From: CBDAQD01 sp965275905
GTDB lineage: Bacteria; Pseudomonadota; Alphaproteobacteria; Rhizobiales; JAJFHC01
NCBI GenBank assembly: GCA_965275905.1
Contig: CBDHYJ010000080.1
Span: 62,001 to 126,000, forward strand
Direction: 5' to 3'
Length of the DNA stretch: 64,000 nt
In this document: piece after piece, positions 25,840-33,662 of the stretch
Position numbering within the stretch: the stretch's first letter is position 1
Layout of the letters: each line of letters opens with the position of its first letter
The notes under the pieces: model-generated
Seen by the model: only the letters and a program-made list of their open reading frames with translations
The model's database searches: none
What the model was told of the DNA's origin: nothing
Made by a program: the position numbers and the translations under genes

Positions 25840-26715
25840 CTAATCGCCGCGCAACGTCTGTTTCAGGGCCTTTACGGCCTGCGTTACCTTTGCCGGTGCC
25901 CTGCCCTCGAATTGATGAACGGCGAAGATCGGCGTCGCCGAAATCGAGAAAAGGCAGATCAATCTGCCCTGGCTGACGGCCGTCGCGGCAACAATTTCCG
26001 GCAGAAGCGCAACACCCATCGCCGCCTCTGCAAAGTTCAGAACGTCGTGCACGGTATTGCATTGAATCCGCGGAGAAACCCGGATCGAATTCGTCGATGG
26101 GCCGGTCAGCGTCACCCGCGAACCCTGCCATTCGTTGGCGATATGGTCCCAGCCCTCCAGGTCCTGGAATGATTGCGGTCGGCCACCGCGCTCGGCGATA
26201 TAGGCAGGACTTGCGTAGAGCCCTTCATTGAGGGTGCCGATTCTCGACATTCGGGCCGTCGCGCCGCCCGGCGTGCCGACACGAACGGACAGATCGATCT
26301 GCCGTTCGACCAGATCGATCGGCGCGTCGTCCGCGATCACCCTGGCTCTCAGGCCGCTGTGATCGTCGCAGAGTTTCTTCAGTGCGGGCACGATGAGCGG
26401 CCCGCACAGGGCATGGGGAGCGGTAACGCTCAGCGTCCCGCTTGGATTTGCCTCCTTGGTCCGCAATTCCGATGCGGCCGCTTCGTAGGTGTTTTTGATT
26501 TCGCGGCAGTGAGACAGCGCCAATGCGCCCGCATCCGTCAGGGATAACGCCCGCGTGGTGCGGTAGAGCAGCCGGCAATCCAGGTCCCGCTCAAGCCGCG
26601 CTACTGCCTGGCTCACGGCAGACGTGGTTTTCCCGAGCCTGGCCGCAGCACCTGTAAAGCTGCGCGTCTCAGCGACTTCGAGAAACATCATCATATCAAC
26701 CGGATTGGGTATCAT
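25840..26715 (-). CDS. LysR-family transcriptional regulator
   Basis: A 291-residue LysR protein. The helix-turn-helix covers about residues 5-65 (MMFLEVAETRSFTGAAARL, TSAVSQAVARLERDL). The effector-binding part resembles the CrgA/YafC-like subgroup (GTLSVTAPHALCGPLIVP, VGTPGGATARMSRIG). It faces a SnoaL-like gene across 114 bp, and a perfect AT palindrome overlaps its own start region, consistent with autoregulation and control of the neighbour. Confidence 0.9.
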   Translation of the reverse strand: MIPNPVDMMMFLEVAETRSFTGAAARLGKTTSAVSQAVARLERDLDCRLLYRTTRALSLTDAGALALSHCREIKNTYEAAASELRTKEANPSGTLSVTAPHALCGPLIVPALKKLCDDHSGLRARVIADDAPIDLVERQIDLSVRVGTPGGATARMSRIGTLNEGLYASPAYIAERGGRPQSFQDLEGWDHIANEWQGSRVTLTGPSTNSIRVSPRIQCNTVHDVLNFAEAAMGVALLPEIVAATAVSQGRLICLFSISATPIFAVHQFEGRAPAKVTQAVKALKQTLRGD

Positions 26716-26716
26716 T

Positions 26717-26733
26717 ATTTAATTCAATTAAAT
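26717..26733. promoter_or_regulatory. Perfect 17-bp AT palindrome, candidate LysR operator
   Basis: ATTTAATT-C-AATTAAAT is a perfect palindrome immediately upstream of the LysR start codon and 97 bp upstream of the divergent SnoaL-like gene. Its position is that of a LysR recognition site that also represses the regulator itself. Confidence 0.5.
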
Positions 26734-26829
26734 AAATTTTCACGATAATTGCACTTATCATCTCACCCGGTCATTGCCAAGATCCTGATATTCGAAATTC
26801 CGGCGTGAGTGCCAATTCAGGAGATGACG

Positions 26830-27195
26830 ATGACACAGCGGATAGAAGAAGCAGTGCGTGCGGCGAGTGCAAGATGGCAGGCATCATTCAATGCGGGGGA
26901 CGCTGCCGGCTGCGCGTCGTGTTATGAGACAGACGCGTTGATGGTCGCGGCTCCCTTCGGTGAATTCAGGGGGCGCGGAGAGATCGAGGCCTTTTGGACG
27001 GGGTTGATCAGCAAGGGTTTTGCCGATGTAGCCTATGTCGATCCCAGGATCGAGGTCATTGACGGTTCTTCCGCCGTCGTCAGTTCTGAATGGACAATGA
27101 ACAAGGCAAAGGGCGTCATCACGAAGGAACTCTGGGTCATCCAGGACGACGGAAGCGCACTGCTGCGCGAGGATCACTTCGAGGCGACCGGCTGA
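26830..27195 (+). CDS. SnoaL-like / DUF4440-type NTF2-fold protein
   Basis: A 121-residue NTF2-fold protein: an N-terminal helix (IEEAVRAASARWQASFNAGD), then the typical YETDALMVAAPFGEFRGRGE and a C-terminal strand set ending LREDHFEATG. Such proteins are ketosteroid-isomerase-like and act as small hydrolases, isomerases or dimeric binding modules; the function here is unknown. CAGGAG at 26818-26823 sits at the right distance for the ATG at 26830; other in-frame ATGs upstream lie inside or before that site. It is divergent from a LysR gene that may control it. Confidence 0.75.
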   Translation: MTQRIEEAVRAASARWQASFNAGDAAGCASCYETDALMVAAPFGEFRGRGEIEAFWTGLISKGFADVAYVDPRIEVIDGSSAVVSSEWTMNKAKGVITKELWVIQDDGSALLREDHFEATG

Positions 27196-27263
27196 AACCG
27201 GACGGTGGGCGTCACCGGGCGTGAGTTAACGGCTCGCGCCCGGTTCGTGTCTTCGTGTGACAA

Positions 27264-27980
27264 TTATTTCTTGAGCATGACCTTGCCCGGCAGCGACAGA
27301 TCGCCCGAGGCGACATCGTGGACACCGATGACGCAGAGCAGCGGCGCCCTGCCGGTCGTGTTGACCTGCAGTTCGGCGGTCACCGCGTCAAAGGCAACGC
27401 TCTCGGTGCCACTGACCGGCACGGTGACTTTGGCCGTCCGCCCGTTGAGGATCGGGCTCATTCCGGGGCTGTCGAGGGCGATGGGCAGATACGGCGCTGT
27501 CGCCGGCAGGAGGTCGACGCCCGGCGACACGTCCCTGACCTTGAGCCCTGCCCCGCAAGCCTCTTCCTTCACGAGCACCACCCAGTGCGAATGCCAGTCT
27601 GCTCCATCATTGGCCGGATCGCCGTCGCCGTTTTCATCGAACAGCGGAGTGTCGTCGAAATCCGGATGTGCCGTGATGGCAAGGGCCAGAGTACCCGTTC
27701 CCTTCCCGAACCCGACCTTCGATGGATCGAGGTTGGTCGGCCAGACGTAGGCTTCCACTTTCGAACCTTTGAGCTTTCCGGTTGGCACTGGCTTCTCGCT
27801 TCCCGCGACCCCGGCCACTTCCATCATGAAGGTGGTAAGCCGACCGTCGGTTTCCGCTTCCGCAAATGTAATGTCAAAGGCGGCTTTGCTGTCTTTCTTC
27901 ACATCGCTCTTGATGCTGTGTGCGCTGGCACCGGTCGCCAGCAAGCAGGCGGCGACAAAACAAACTATTGCACTTCTCAT
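27264..27980 (-). CDS. Secreted protein of unknown function, divergent from a Cys-rich MarR regulator
   Basis: A 238-residue exported protein with a Sec signal peptide (residues 1-20, MRSAIVCFVAACLLATGASA). The mature sequence is beta-rich and contains an acidic loop, FDENGDGDPANDGADWHSHW, that looks like a calcium or other metal site with neighbouring histidines, plus two lone cysteines further on. I do not recognise the family. A perfect palindrome lies 15 bp upstream of its start, shared with the divergent MarR gene, so expression is probably under that repressor. Confidence 0.65.
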   Translation of the reverse strand: MRSAIVCFVAACLLATGASAHSIKSDVKKDSKAAFDITFAEAETDGRLTTFMMEVAGVAGSEKPVPTGKLKGSKVEAYVWPTNLDPSKVGFGKGTGTLALAITAHPDFDDTPLFDENGDGDPANDGADWHSHWVVLVKEEACGAGLKVRDVSPGVDLLPATAPYLPIALDSPGMSPILNGRTAKVTVPVSGTESVAFDAVTAELQVNTTGRAPLLCVIGVHDVASGDLSLPGKVMLKK

Positions 27981-27995
27981 GTGTCATCTCCATTT

Positions 27996-28012
27996 AGTAT
28001 CGAGTCGATACT
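27996..28012. promoter_or_regulatory. Perfect MarR-type palindrome (operator) with a second half-site
   Basis: AGTATCGA-G-TCGATACT is a perfect 17-bp palindrome in the 86-bp gap between the secreted-protein gene and the MarR gene. The same half-site, TCGATACC, recurs at 28057-28064, directly before the MarR start codon. Two sites near two divergent starts fit a repressor that controls both genes. Confidence 0.6.
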
Positions 28013-28066
28013 TTTAAATAGGATACGCACCGACACGTTGCAAGAAAAGTTTTTAGTCGATACCTT

Positions 28067-28633
28067 ATGAATATGACGGACTCGGATGAGATCACCACGC
28101 TGCTCGAGCGCCTGTCGCGCGTGCTGCAGAATGAGAGCCACGCCGAAGGGCTCAAGCCCACACAATGGGAAGCCCTGAGATATCTCGAGCGGGCGAACCG
28201 GTTTTCCCGAACGCCCTCCGGCCTGACTGCTTATCTCGGAATGACAAAAGGCACTGTCTCTCAGACACTTAATGCGCTTGAACGCAAAGACCTGATCCGC
28301 AAGACGCTCGACAAGGCCGACCGCCGCCAAGTCCGTATCGACCTGACAGCAAAGGGCAAAGGACTGCTCAAGCGGGATCCGCTGGCCGCTGTCGCGAGCG
28401 CGGTGTCAGCACTCAAGACAAGTCATCGAAGCGGATTGAATTCAGGACTTGAGGCCCTGCTGACGGAGTCGTTGCGGCAGCGTGGAGGCCGGCCTTTCGG
28501 CGCGTGTCATACCTGCCGTTACCACGAGGCCAATGCGCCGGACGGCGCCCCGCATCGCTGCAGTCTGCTCGACGTCACTCTTTCTGCGGATGACAGCACG
28601 CTGATCTGCTTCGAGCACGAGCGTGCCGCATGA
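28067..28633 (+). CDS. MarR-family regulator with C-terminal Cys/His cluster
   Basis: A 188-residue MarR protein. The winged helix (about residues 30-95) includes LTAYLGMTKGTVSQTLNALE and the wing DKADRRQVRI. The C-terminal 45 residues carry Cys147, Cys150, Cys165 and Cys181 with His153, His163 and His185 (FGACHTCRYH, HRCSLL, LICFEHE). This tail is unusual for MarR and could bind zinc or an iron-sulfur cluster, making a metal or redox sensor. Palindromic sites stand before it and before the divergent secreted-protein gene. Confidence 0.85.
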   Translation: MNMTDSDEITTLLERLSRVLQNESHAEGLKPTQWEALRYLERANRFSRTPSGLTAYLGMTKGTVSQTLNALERKDLIRKTLDKADRRQVRIDLTAKGKGLLKRDPLAAVASAVSALKTSHRSGLNSGLEALLTESLRQRGGRPFGACHTCRYHEANAPDGAPHRCSLLDVTLSADDSTLICFEHERAA

Positions 28634-28842
28634 GCCGGAGCAATCAGGTTTTATTCGGACCGCATTGCTGCTACGAATCCTTGCGGGAGGGGAGACTTGG
28701 GTCCAGTTTGTGAAAACTGATACTCAGTATCCGCTAGAGCCGACTTCTGGCGTATCTGCGCCATGACATCACGGGACGGTTGTGAATCTTGAACCGGGCC
28801 GCTCACCTGGGCCGGAAAAAAATCTGTTAGGGAGGCGCCGCC

Positions 28843-29988
28843 TTGTTTCTGAATCGTTGCTACAATCACCAGGATTTCCGCAAGCTTGCGAAGCTCCGCA
28901 TTCCGGGACCGATCTACAACTACATCGACGGCGGCGCGGACGACGAGATCACGCAGGCCCGCAACACAAGAGCATTCGACAACTGCGATCTGCTTCCAAA
29001 AATCTTGAACGGGGCTGAAGAAATCGATCTGTCCGTGACAGTGATGGGCCAGAAGCTCGATCTGCCGGTTTACTGCTCGCCGACGGCCCTGCAGCGGCTC
29101 TTCCATCACCAGGGAGAGCGCGCGACCGCGGCGGCGGCGGAAAAGTTCGGCACCATGTTCGGCGTGTCTTCGCTCGGCACCGTGAGCCTCGTCGAGATGC
29201 GCAAGAAACACAAGAATCCGCAGGCCTACCAGTTCTACTTTCACAAGGACCGTGGACTGAACAAGGCAATGCTGGAAAGCGCCAAGGCCGCCGGCGTCGA
29301 TGTCCTGATGCTCACCGTCGACAGCATAACCGGCGGAAACCGTGAGCGGGACCTGCGCACCGGCTTTTCCATACCGTTCCGGTTAACGCTGGCCGGGATG
29401 TTGCAATTCGCCATCAAGCCCATGTGGGGCCTGAACTACCTCACGCACGAGAAGTTCAGTCTGCCCCAGCTGGACGCGCATATCGACATGGGCAGCAGCG
29501 CATTGTCGATTGGCGGCTACTTCACGGAAATGCTCGACAAGACCATGAACTGGGACGACGTGGCCGAGATGGTGGAATTCTGGGACGGCCAGTTCTGCCT
29601 CAAGGGCGTGATGGATGTCGAGGATGCCCGGAAGGCCGTCGAGATCGGATGCACGGGTATTATCCTGTCAAATCATGGCGGCCGCCAACTCGACGGATCG
29701 CGCGCGCCGTTCGACCAGCTCGCCGAGATCGTCGATGCGGTGGGCGACGACATCGACGTCCTGATGGACAGTGGCGTGCAGCGGGGAACTCACGTCCTCA
29801 AGGCACTCGCCATGGGAGCAAAGGCCGTCGGCGTAGGGCGCTATTATCTCTACGCACTGGCGGCAGCCGGACAAGCCGGCGTCGAACGTGCGCTGGAGCT
29901 GATGCGGGACGAGCTGGAGCGCGACATGCGGCTCATGGGGCTGACGTCCGTCGATCAGCTGTCTCGCGAGAATCTGCGTTTCAGATAG
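28843..29988 (+). CDS. lldD: FMN-dependent alpha-hydroxyacid dehydrogenase (L-lactate dehydrogenase type)
   Basis: A 381-residue FMN alpha-hydroxyacid oxidase/dehydrogenase. The TIM barrel shows YNYIDGGADDE near residue 26, YCSPTALQRLFHHQGE, YQFYFHKDRGL, the catalytic His in ILSNHGGRQLDGS, and the phosphate-binding DSGVQRGTHVLKALAMGA and GVGRYYLYALAA. L-lactate is the commonest substrate, but glycolate or mandelate cannot be excluded. The start is TTG with GGGAGG about 8 bp upstream. The gene ends 17 bp from the convergent DMGDH-like gene; the 209 bp before it hold a promoter region with no gene. Confidence 0.88.
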   Translation: MFLNRCYNHQDFRKLAKLRIPGPIYNYIDGGADDEITQARNTRAFDNCDLLPKILNGAEEIDLSVTVMGQKLDLPVYCSPTALQRLFHHQGERATAAAAEKFGTMFGVSSLGTVSLVEMRKKHKNPQAYQFYFHKDRGLNKAMLESAKAAGVDVLMLTVDSITGGNRERDLRTGFSIPFRLTLAGMLQFAIKPMWGLNYLTHEKFSLPQLDAHIDMGSSALSIGGYFTEMLDKTMNWDDVAEMVEFWDGQFCLKGVMDVEDARKAVEIGCTGIILSNHGGRQLDGSRAPFDQLAEIVDAVGDDIDVLMDSGVQRGTHVLKALAMGAKAVGVGRYYLYALAAAGQAGVERALELMRDELERDMRLMGLTSVDQLSRENLRFR

Positions 29989-30005
29989 ACGCCTTTTCGG
30001 GACGG

Positions 30006-32474
30006 TCAGCAGCGCATATTCGCACCGTTTGCGTCATAGATCGGCCCGCCCAGCACTCTGGCGTTGTACATTTCACCCAGAATCTCCACCTGCAACTCGG
30101 TGTCCGGAGCGGCATGTTCGGTGGCGACGTAGCCCATCGCCATGGACTTGCCGACGCGGTGGGCATAGCCGCCGGACGAAACATAACCGACCGCCGCGCC
30201 TTCCTGCAGGATCGCTTCGTCGTTGCTGACGTCGATGCCTTCGACATCGATGGTCATCGTAATCAACTTCTGCTTAGGCCCGGATTCGCGGATTGCCAGG
30301 GTCGCCTCCTTGCCGACGAAATCCTTCTTCCAGTTGATAAAGGCATCCATGCCGGATTCCACGGCATCGAAATCGGGCCTGAATTCCAGTGTCCAGACGC
30401 CCCAGCCCTTTTCCAGCCGCAACGACATCAGCGTCCGCGCGCCGTACCAGCGGTAGCCGAGATCGGCACCCGCGGTCTCGACCGCCTCAGCCAGGCGCAG
30501 AAGGTATTGCGGCCGGCAGAAGATCTCGTAGCCCAATTCGCCCGAGAAGCTGATCCGGTTGAGGATCACCGGCACGCCGCCCACGAAGGTCTGGCGCAGG
30601 TCACGGAACCTGAATGCATCGGCCGAGACATCATCGCGGGTGATCCGCGCCAGAAGCGCGCGGGAATTCGGACCGGACAGCGCAATCCCGTGCCAGTCGT
30701 CCGATACATTGGCGTAGGCCACGTCCTCCGGCAGGTCCTTTTCGAACCAGCGGCGATGGGCCTCCTGCATTGCGCCTGAACCGAACAGCATGAAGTGGTC
30801 CTCGGCCAGACAGGCAACGGTAAGATCGCCATAAAGCTTGCCCTTCGGTGTCAGCATCGGCGTCAGTGTCAGCCGGCCAGGTTTCGGCACATAGCCCGCG
30901 AGAGTGCGATCCAGATAGGCCCGCGCACCGGCGCCCTTGAATTCGTGCTTGGCGAAGTTGGCGATCTCGATGCCGCCCACGGCCTCCTGCACCGCCTTGA
31001 TTTCACGCGCGACATAATCGTGGGAGCGATTGCGCTCGAAGGTCGGGTCTTCATGGGCGTCCTCAGGCCCGTCGGCGAACCACAGCGCGTTCTCCAGGCC
31101 AAAACCCTGATCCATCAGCGCGCCCCTGGCGACGAGACGATCATAGAGCGCGGTGGTCTTTTGCATCCGTCCCTTGGGCAGCGTCTCGTTCGGGAAGGTC
31201 ATCACGAAGCGGCGCTCGTAATTCTCCGATGACTTGATCGTGCCCCAGTCAGGCGTGGCGAACTCGCCAAAGCGGGCCACATCCATGGCCCAGACATCGA
31301 TCGAGGGTTCCCCGTCGATCATCCATTCAGCCATTGTCAGGCCGACGCCGCCGCCCTGACAGAAGCCTGCCATGACGCCCACGGCGACCCAGTAGTTCTT
31401 CATCCCCGGAACCGGGCCGATCATCGGGTTCCCGTCGGGCCCGAAGGTGAACGGGCCGTTGATGGTGTTCTTGATGCCGGCTTCGCCGATCGTCGGGATG
31501 CGTTCGAACGACATTTCCAGACGGTCGGCGATCCGGTCCAGATCCGGTTGCAGCAGTTCGTGCCCGAAGTCCCAGGGCGTGCCATCCACCATCCACGGCG
31601 TCGACTTCGGCTCGTAGGTGCCGAGCAGCATCCCCTGCCGTTCCTGCCGGAAATAGATGTTGGCCTCATAGTCAATGCCTGCGGGCAGACGGCCGGCCTC
31701 GCCCATGCTTTCCATGCGCTCGGCGATCAGCGGGATCGATTCAGTGATCAGATAATGGTGCTCCATCGGCTGAACCGGCAGGTGAACGCCCGACATGTGG
31801 CCGACCTCGCGCGCCCACAGGCCGCCGCAGTTGATGACATGCTCGGCATTGATCTGCCCCTTGGGCGTGGTCAGGTCCCACGATCCGTCCGTACGCTGGC
31901 TCATCCCGGTCACGCCGCAATAGGTGAAGTATTGCGCTCCATGCACGCGGGCTGATTTCGCAAAGGCATAGGTGGCGCCGGAGGGATCGAGATCGCCGTC
32001 CTGATCGTCCCACAGCGCGGCGTAGTAGTGTTTAGGGTCGATCAGCGGGTGCCGCTCGCCCAGTTCCTCCGGCGAGATGAACTCCTGATGCAGCCCCATA
32101 TAGCGCGCCTTGGATCGCTCGCGCTTGAGGTAGTCGTACCATTCCTTGGTCGAGGCGGCATAGAATCCGCCGGTGATATGCAGACCGACGGAATGTCCCG
32201 AGGTCTCCTCAATTTCCTTGTAGAGATCGATCGTGTAGCTCTGCAGACGCGAGATGTTCGGATCCGAGCTGATCGTGTGGATCTGCCCCGCCGCATGCCA
32301 CGACGAGCCGGAGGTCAGCTCGTCCCGTTCCAGGAGCACCACGTCCTTCCAGCCGAACTTGGCCAGGTGAAACAGGATCGAACAGCCGACAACGCCGCCG
32401 CCGATCACCACCACCTTGGCGTGCGAAGGAAGTGCCTTACCGCCGGTGCTTTCATCTTTCTGAATTTCGGGCAT
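30006..32474 (-). CDS. Dimethylglycine/sarcosine dehydrogenase-like FAD oxidoreductase with GcvT domain
   Basis: An 822-residue protein with the DMGDH/SarDH layout. The N-terminal DAO fold (residues about 18-400) has VVVIGGGVVGCS and the SGSSWHAAG motif whose His60 is the covalent FAD attachment residue in characterised DMGDH. The C-terminal folate-binding aminomethyltransferase domain (about 430-815) has SGPNSRALL, SFSGELGYEIF and ALGI-like GWGVWTLEFRPD. It oxidatively demethylates an N-methylated amino acid, passing the one-carbon unit to tetrahydrofolate. It follows the enolase-family gene by 12 bp in an operon led by an MttB-family gene, so the substrate is probably a partly demethylated betaine. 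Confidence 0.88.
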   Translation of the reverse strand: MPEIQKDESTGGKALPSHAKVVVIGGGVVGCSILFHLAKFGWKDVVLLERDELTSGSSWHAAGQIHTISSDPNISRLQSYTIDLYKEIEETSGHSVGLHITGGFYAASTKEWYDYLKRERSKARYMGLHQEFISPEELGERHPLIDPKHYYAALWDDQDGDLDPSGATYAFAKSARVHGAQYFTYCGVTGMSQRTDGSWDLTTPKGQINAEHVINCGGLWAREVGHMSGVHLPVQPMEHHYLITESIPLIAERMESMGEAGRLPAGIDYEANIYFRQERQGMLLGTYEPKSTPWMVDGTPWDFGHELLQPDLDRIADRLEMSFERIPTIGEAGIKNTINGPFTFGPDGNPMIGPVPGMKNYWVAVGVMAGFCQGGGVGLTMAEWMIDGEPSIDVWAMDVARFGEFATPDWGTIKSSENYERRFVMTFPNETLPKGRMQKTTALYDRLVARGALMDQGFGLENALWFADGPEDAHEDPTFERNRSHDYVAREIKAVQEAVGGIEIANFAKHEFKGAGARAYLDRTLAGYVPKPGRLTLTPMLTPKGKLYGDLTVACLAEDHFMLFGSGAMQEAHRRWFEKDLPEDVAYANVSDDWHGIALSGPNSRALLARITRDDVSADAFRFRDLRQTFVGGVPVILNRISFSGELGYEIFCRPQYLLRLAEAVETAGADLGYRWYGARTLMSLRLEKGWGVWTLEFRPDFDAVESGMDAFINWKKDFVGKEATLAIRESGPKQKLITMTIDVEGIDVSNDEAILQEGAAVGYVSSGGYAHRVGKSMAMGYVATEHAAPDTELQVEILGEMYNARVLGGPIYDANGANMRC

Positions 32475-32486
32475 GGAAGCCTCCTT

Positions 32487-33662
32487 CTAGTTCAGCGGCA
32501 GACGCCGGAAACGGCCCGGCATTGCCGGATCGTGGAAATGGTCGAGCGGTCCGTTCTCGACGAAATGGTTGTGCCAGTGACTGAGCGCCTCACGGTCGAG
32601 TTCGACGCCAAGGCCCGGTCCTTCCGGAACGCTGATGACGTTGTTCTTCTGCCGGAACGGGCCGCCGTGAACGACATCGCCGACCTGCCACCGGAACAGC
32701 GACTGGCTGGGCTCCGTGATCCACGGCATGGCGGCGGACATATGCAGGTAGCCCGCCGTCGCGATCCCCGCGTCTCCGGAATAGCACCAGAATCCGACGC
32801 CCATGGCTTCGCACGCACCGATGAAGCGGACAGCCCTGGCGATCCCGCCGAGCACGGCGAAATTGGTCACGATATAGTCGGGAGCGCCCAGAGCCACGGC
32901 GCGGCGAATGTCCGGCACGTGCGTGCTCATCCGTATCGAGGAGTGTTTGCGCAGTTCAGCCATCTCCTCGAAGGTTGCAACCGGGTCCTCGTAGTTGCGG
33001 ATGTCGTACGGTTCGATTTCCCTGAAAACGCGGATCGCGGTCGGCAGGGACCACTGCATGTTGCTGTCGAGGCGGATCATCGCGTCCGCTCCGAGCGCTT
33101 CACGCAGGGCCTTGACGGCGTCGATCTCGAGCTTGGCGTCGCCCAGGATCAGCTTTCCCTCGAACATGGTCGCGCCGTGTTCTTCGCGCATGCGGACGCA
33201 GTATTCGGCAATCGCCTGTGCATCCATCTCCGCACCGTCCCGGAAGCCGAAATATTCGGTGAAGGGGATCTCCTTGCGCACGGCCCCGCCCAGCAGGCGA
33301 TAGAGCGGCTCGCCGGCGACTTTCCCCCGCAGATCCCACAGGGCGATTTCGATGGCGCCGAACGCCTTGACCACGCTGCTGTCGTCGGTGTTCTGGACAA
33401 TCTGCCACGGCGGCACGCACAGGTTTTCGCAGGCCGCGATATCAAGCGGGTCGGCGCCCTCAAGACGTTCTCCCATAGCCTCGATATGGCCCACGACATC
33501 AACGGAAGGCGCCTCGCCCAAACCGACCAGGCCCTGGTCCGTTTCGACCTCGATGATCGTCTTGGATGTGCCGGGATAATGCCCGCCGGTCCACCACATC
33601 GGCTTTTCCAGCGGAATATTGACCGGCGTGGCCCGCAGCCCGGTGATCTTAATACCAGGCAT
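32487..33662 (-). CDS. Enolase-superfamily enzyme (mandelate racemase/glucarate dehydratase-like) with altered active-site positions
   Basis: A 391-residue enolase-superfamily protein: capping domain at residues about 1-125 (SKTIIEVETDQGLVGLGE, ALWDLRGKVAGEPLYRLLGG), then a barrel with metal-ligand motifs RLDSN and YEDPV. Compared with glucarate dehydratase by eye, the KxK motif reads GKLIL (second Lys lost), the third ligand segment reads MSTHVPD, and the histidine of the His-Asp dyad region reads CYSGDAG. It may be a racemase, epimerase or lyase of new specificity; betaine epimerases occur in this superfamily. ATG at 33662 overlaps the upstream methyltransferase gene by 14 bp, fixing the start and the operon. 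Confidence 0.82.
   Translation of the reverse strand: MPGIKITGLRATPVNIPLEKPMWWTGGHYPGTSKTIIEVETDQGLVGLGEAPSVDVVGHIEAMGERLEGADPLDIAACENLCVPPWQIVQNTDDSSVVKAFGAIEIALWDLRGKVAGEPLYRLLGGAVRKEIPFTEYFGFRDGAEMDAQAIAEYCVRMREEHGATMFEGKLILGDAKLEIDAVKALREALGADAMIRLDSNMQWSLPTAIRVFREIEPYDIRNYEDPVATFEEMAELRKHSSIRMSTHVPDIRRAVALGAPDYIVTNFAVLGGIARAVRFIGACEAMGVGFWCYSGDAGIATAGYLHMSAAMPWITEPSQSLFRWQVGDVVHGGPFRQKNNVISVPEGPGLGVELDREALSHWHNHFVENGPLDHFHDPAMPGRFRRLPLN

Noticed and set aside
28631..28842. Possible riboswitch or small RNA before lldD
   Set aside because: The 209 bp show no conserved aptamer motif or strong hairpin-plus-T-tract that I could identify.
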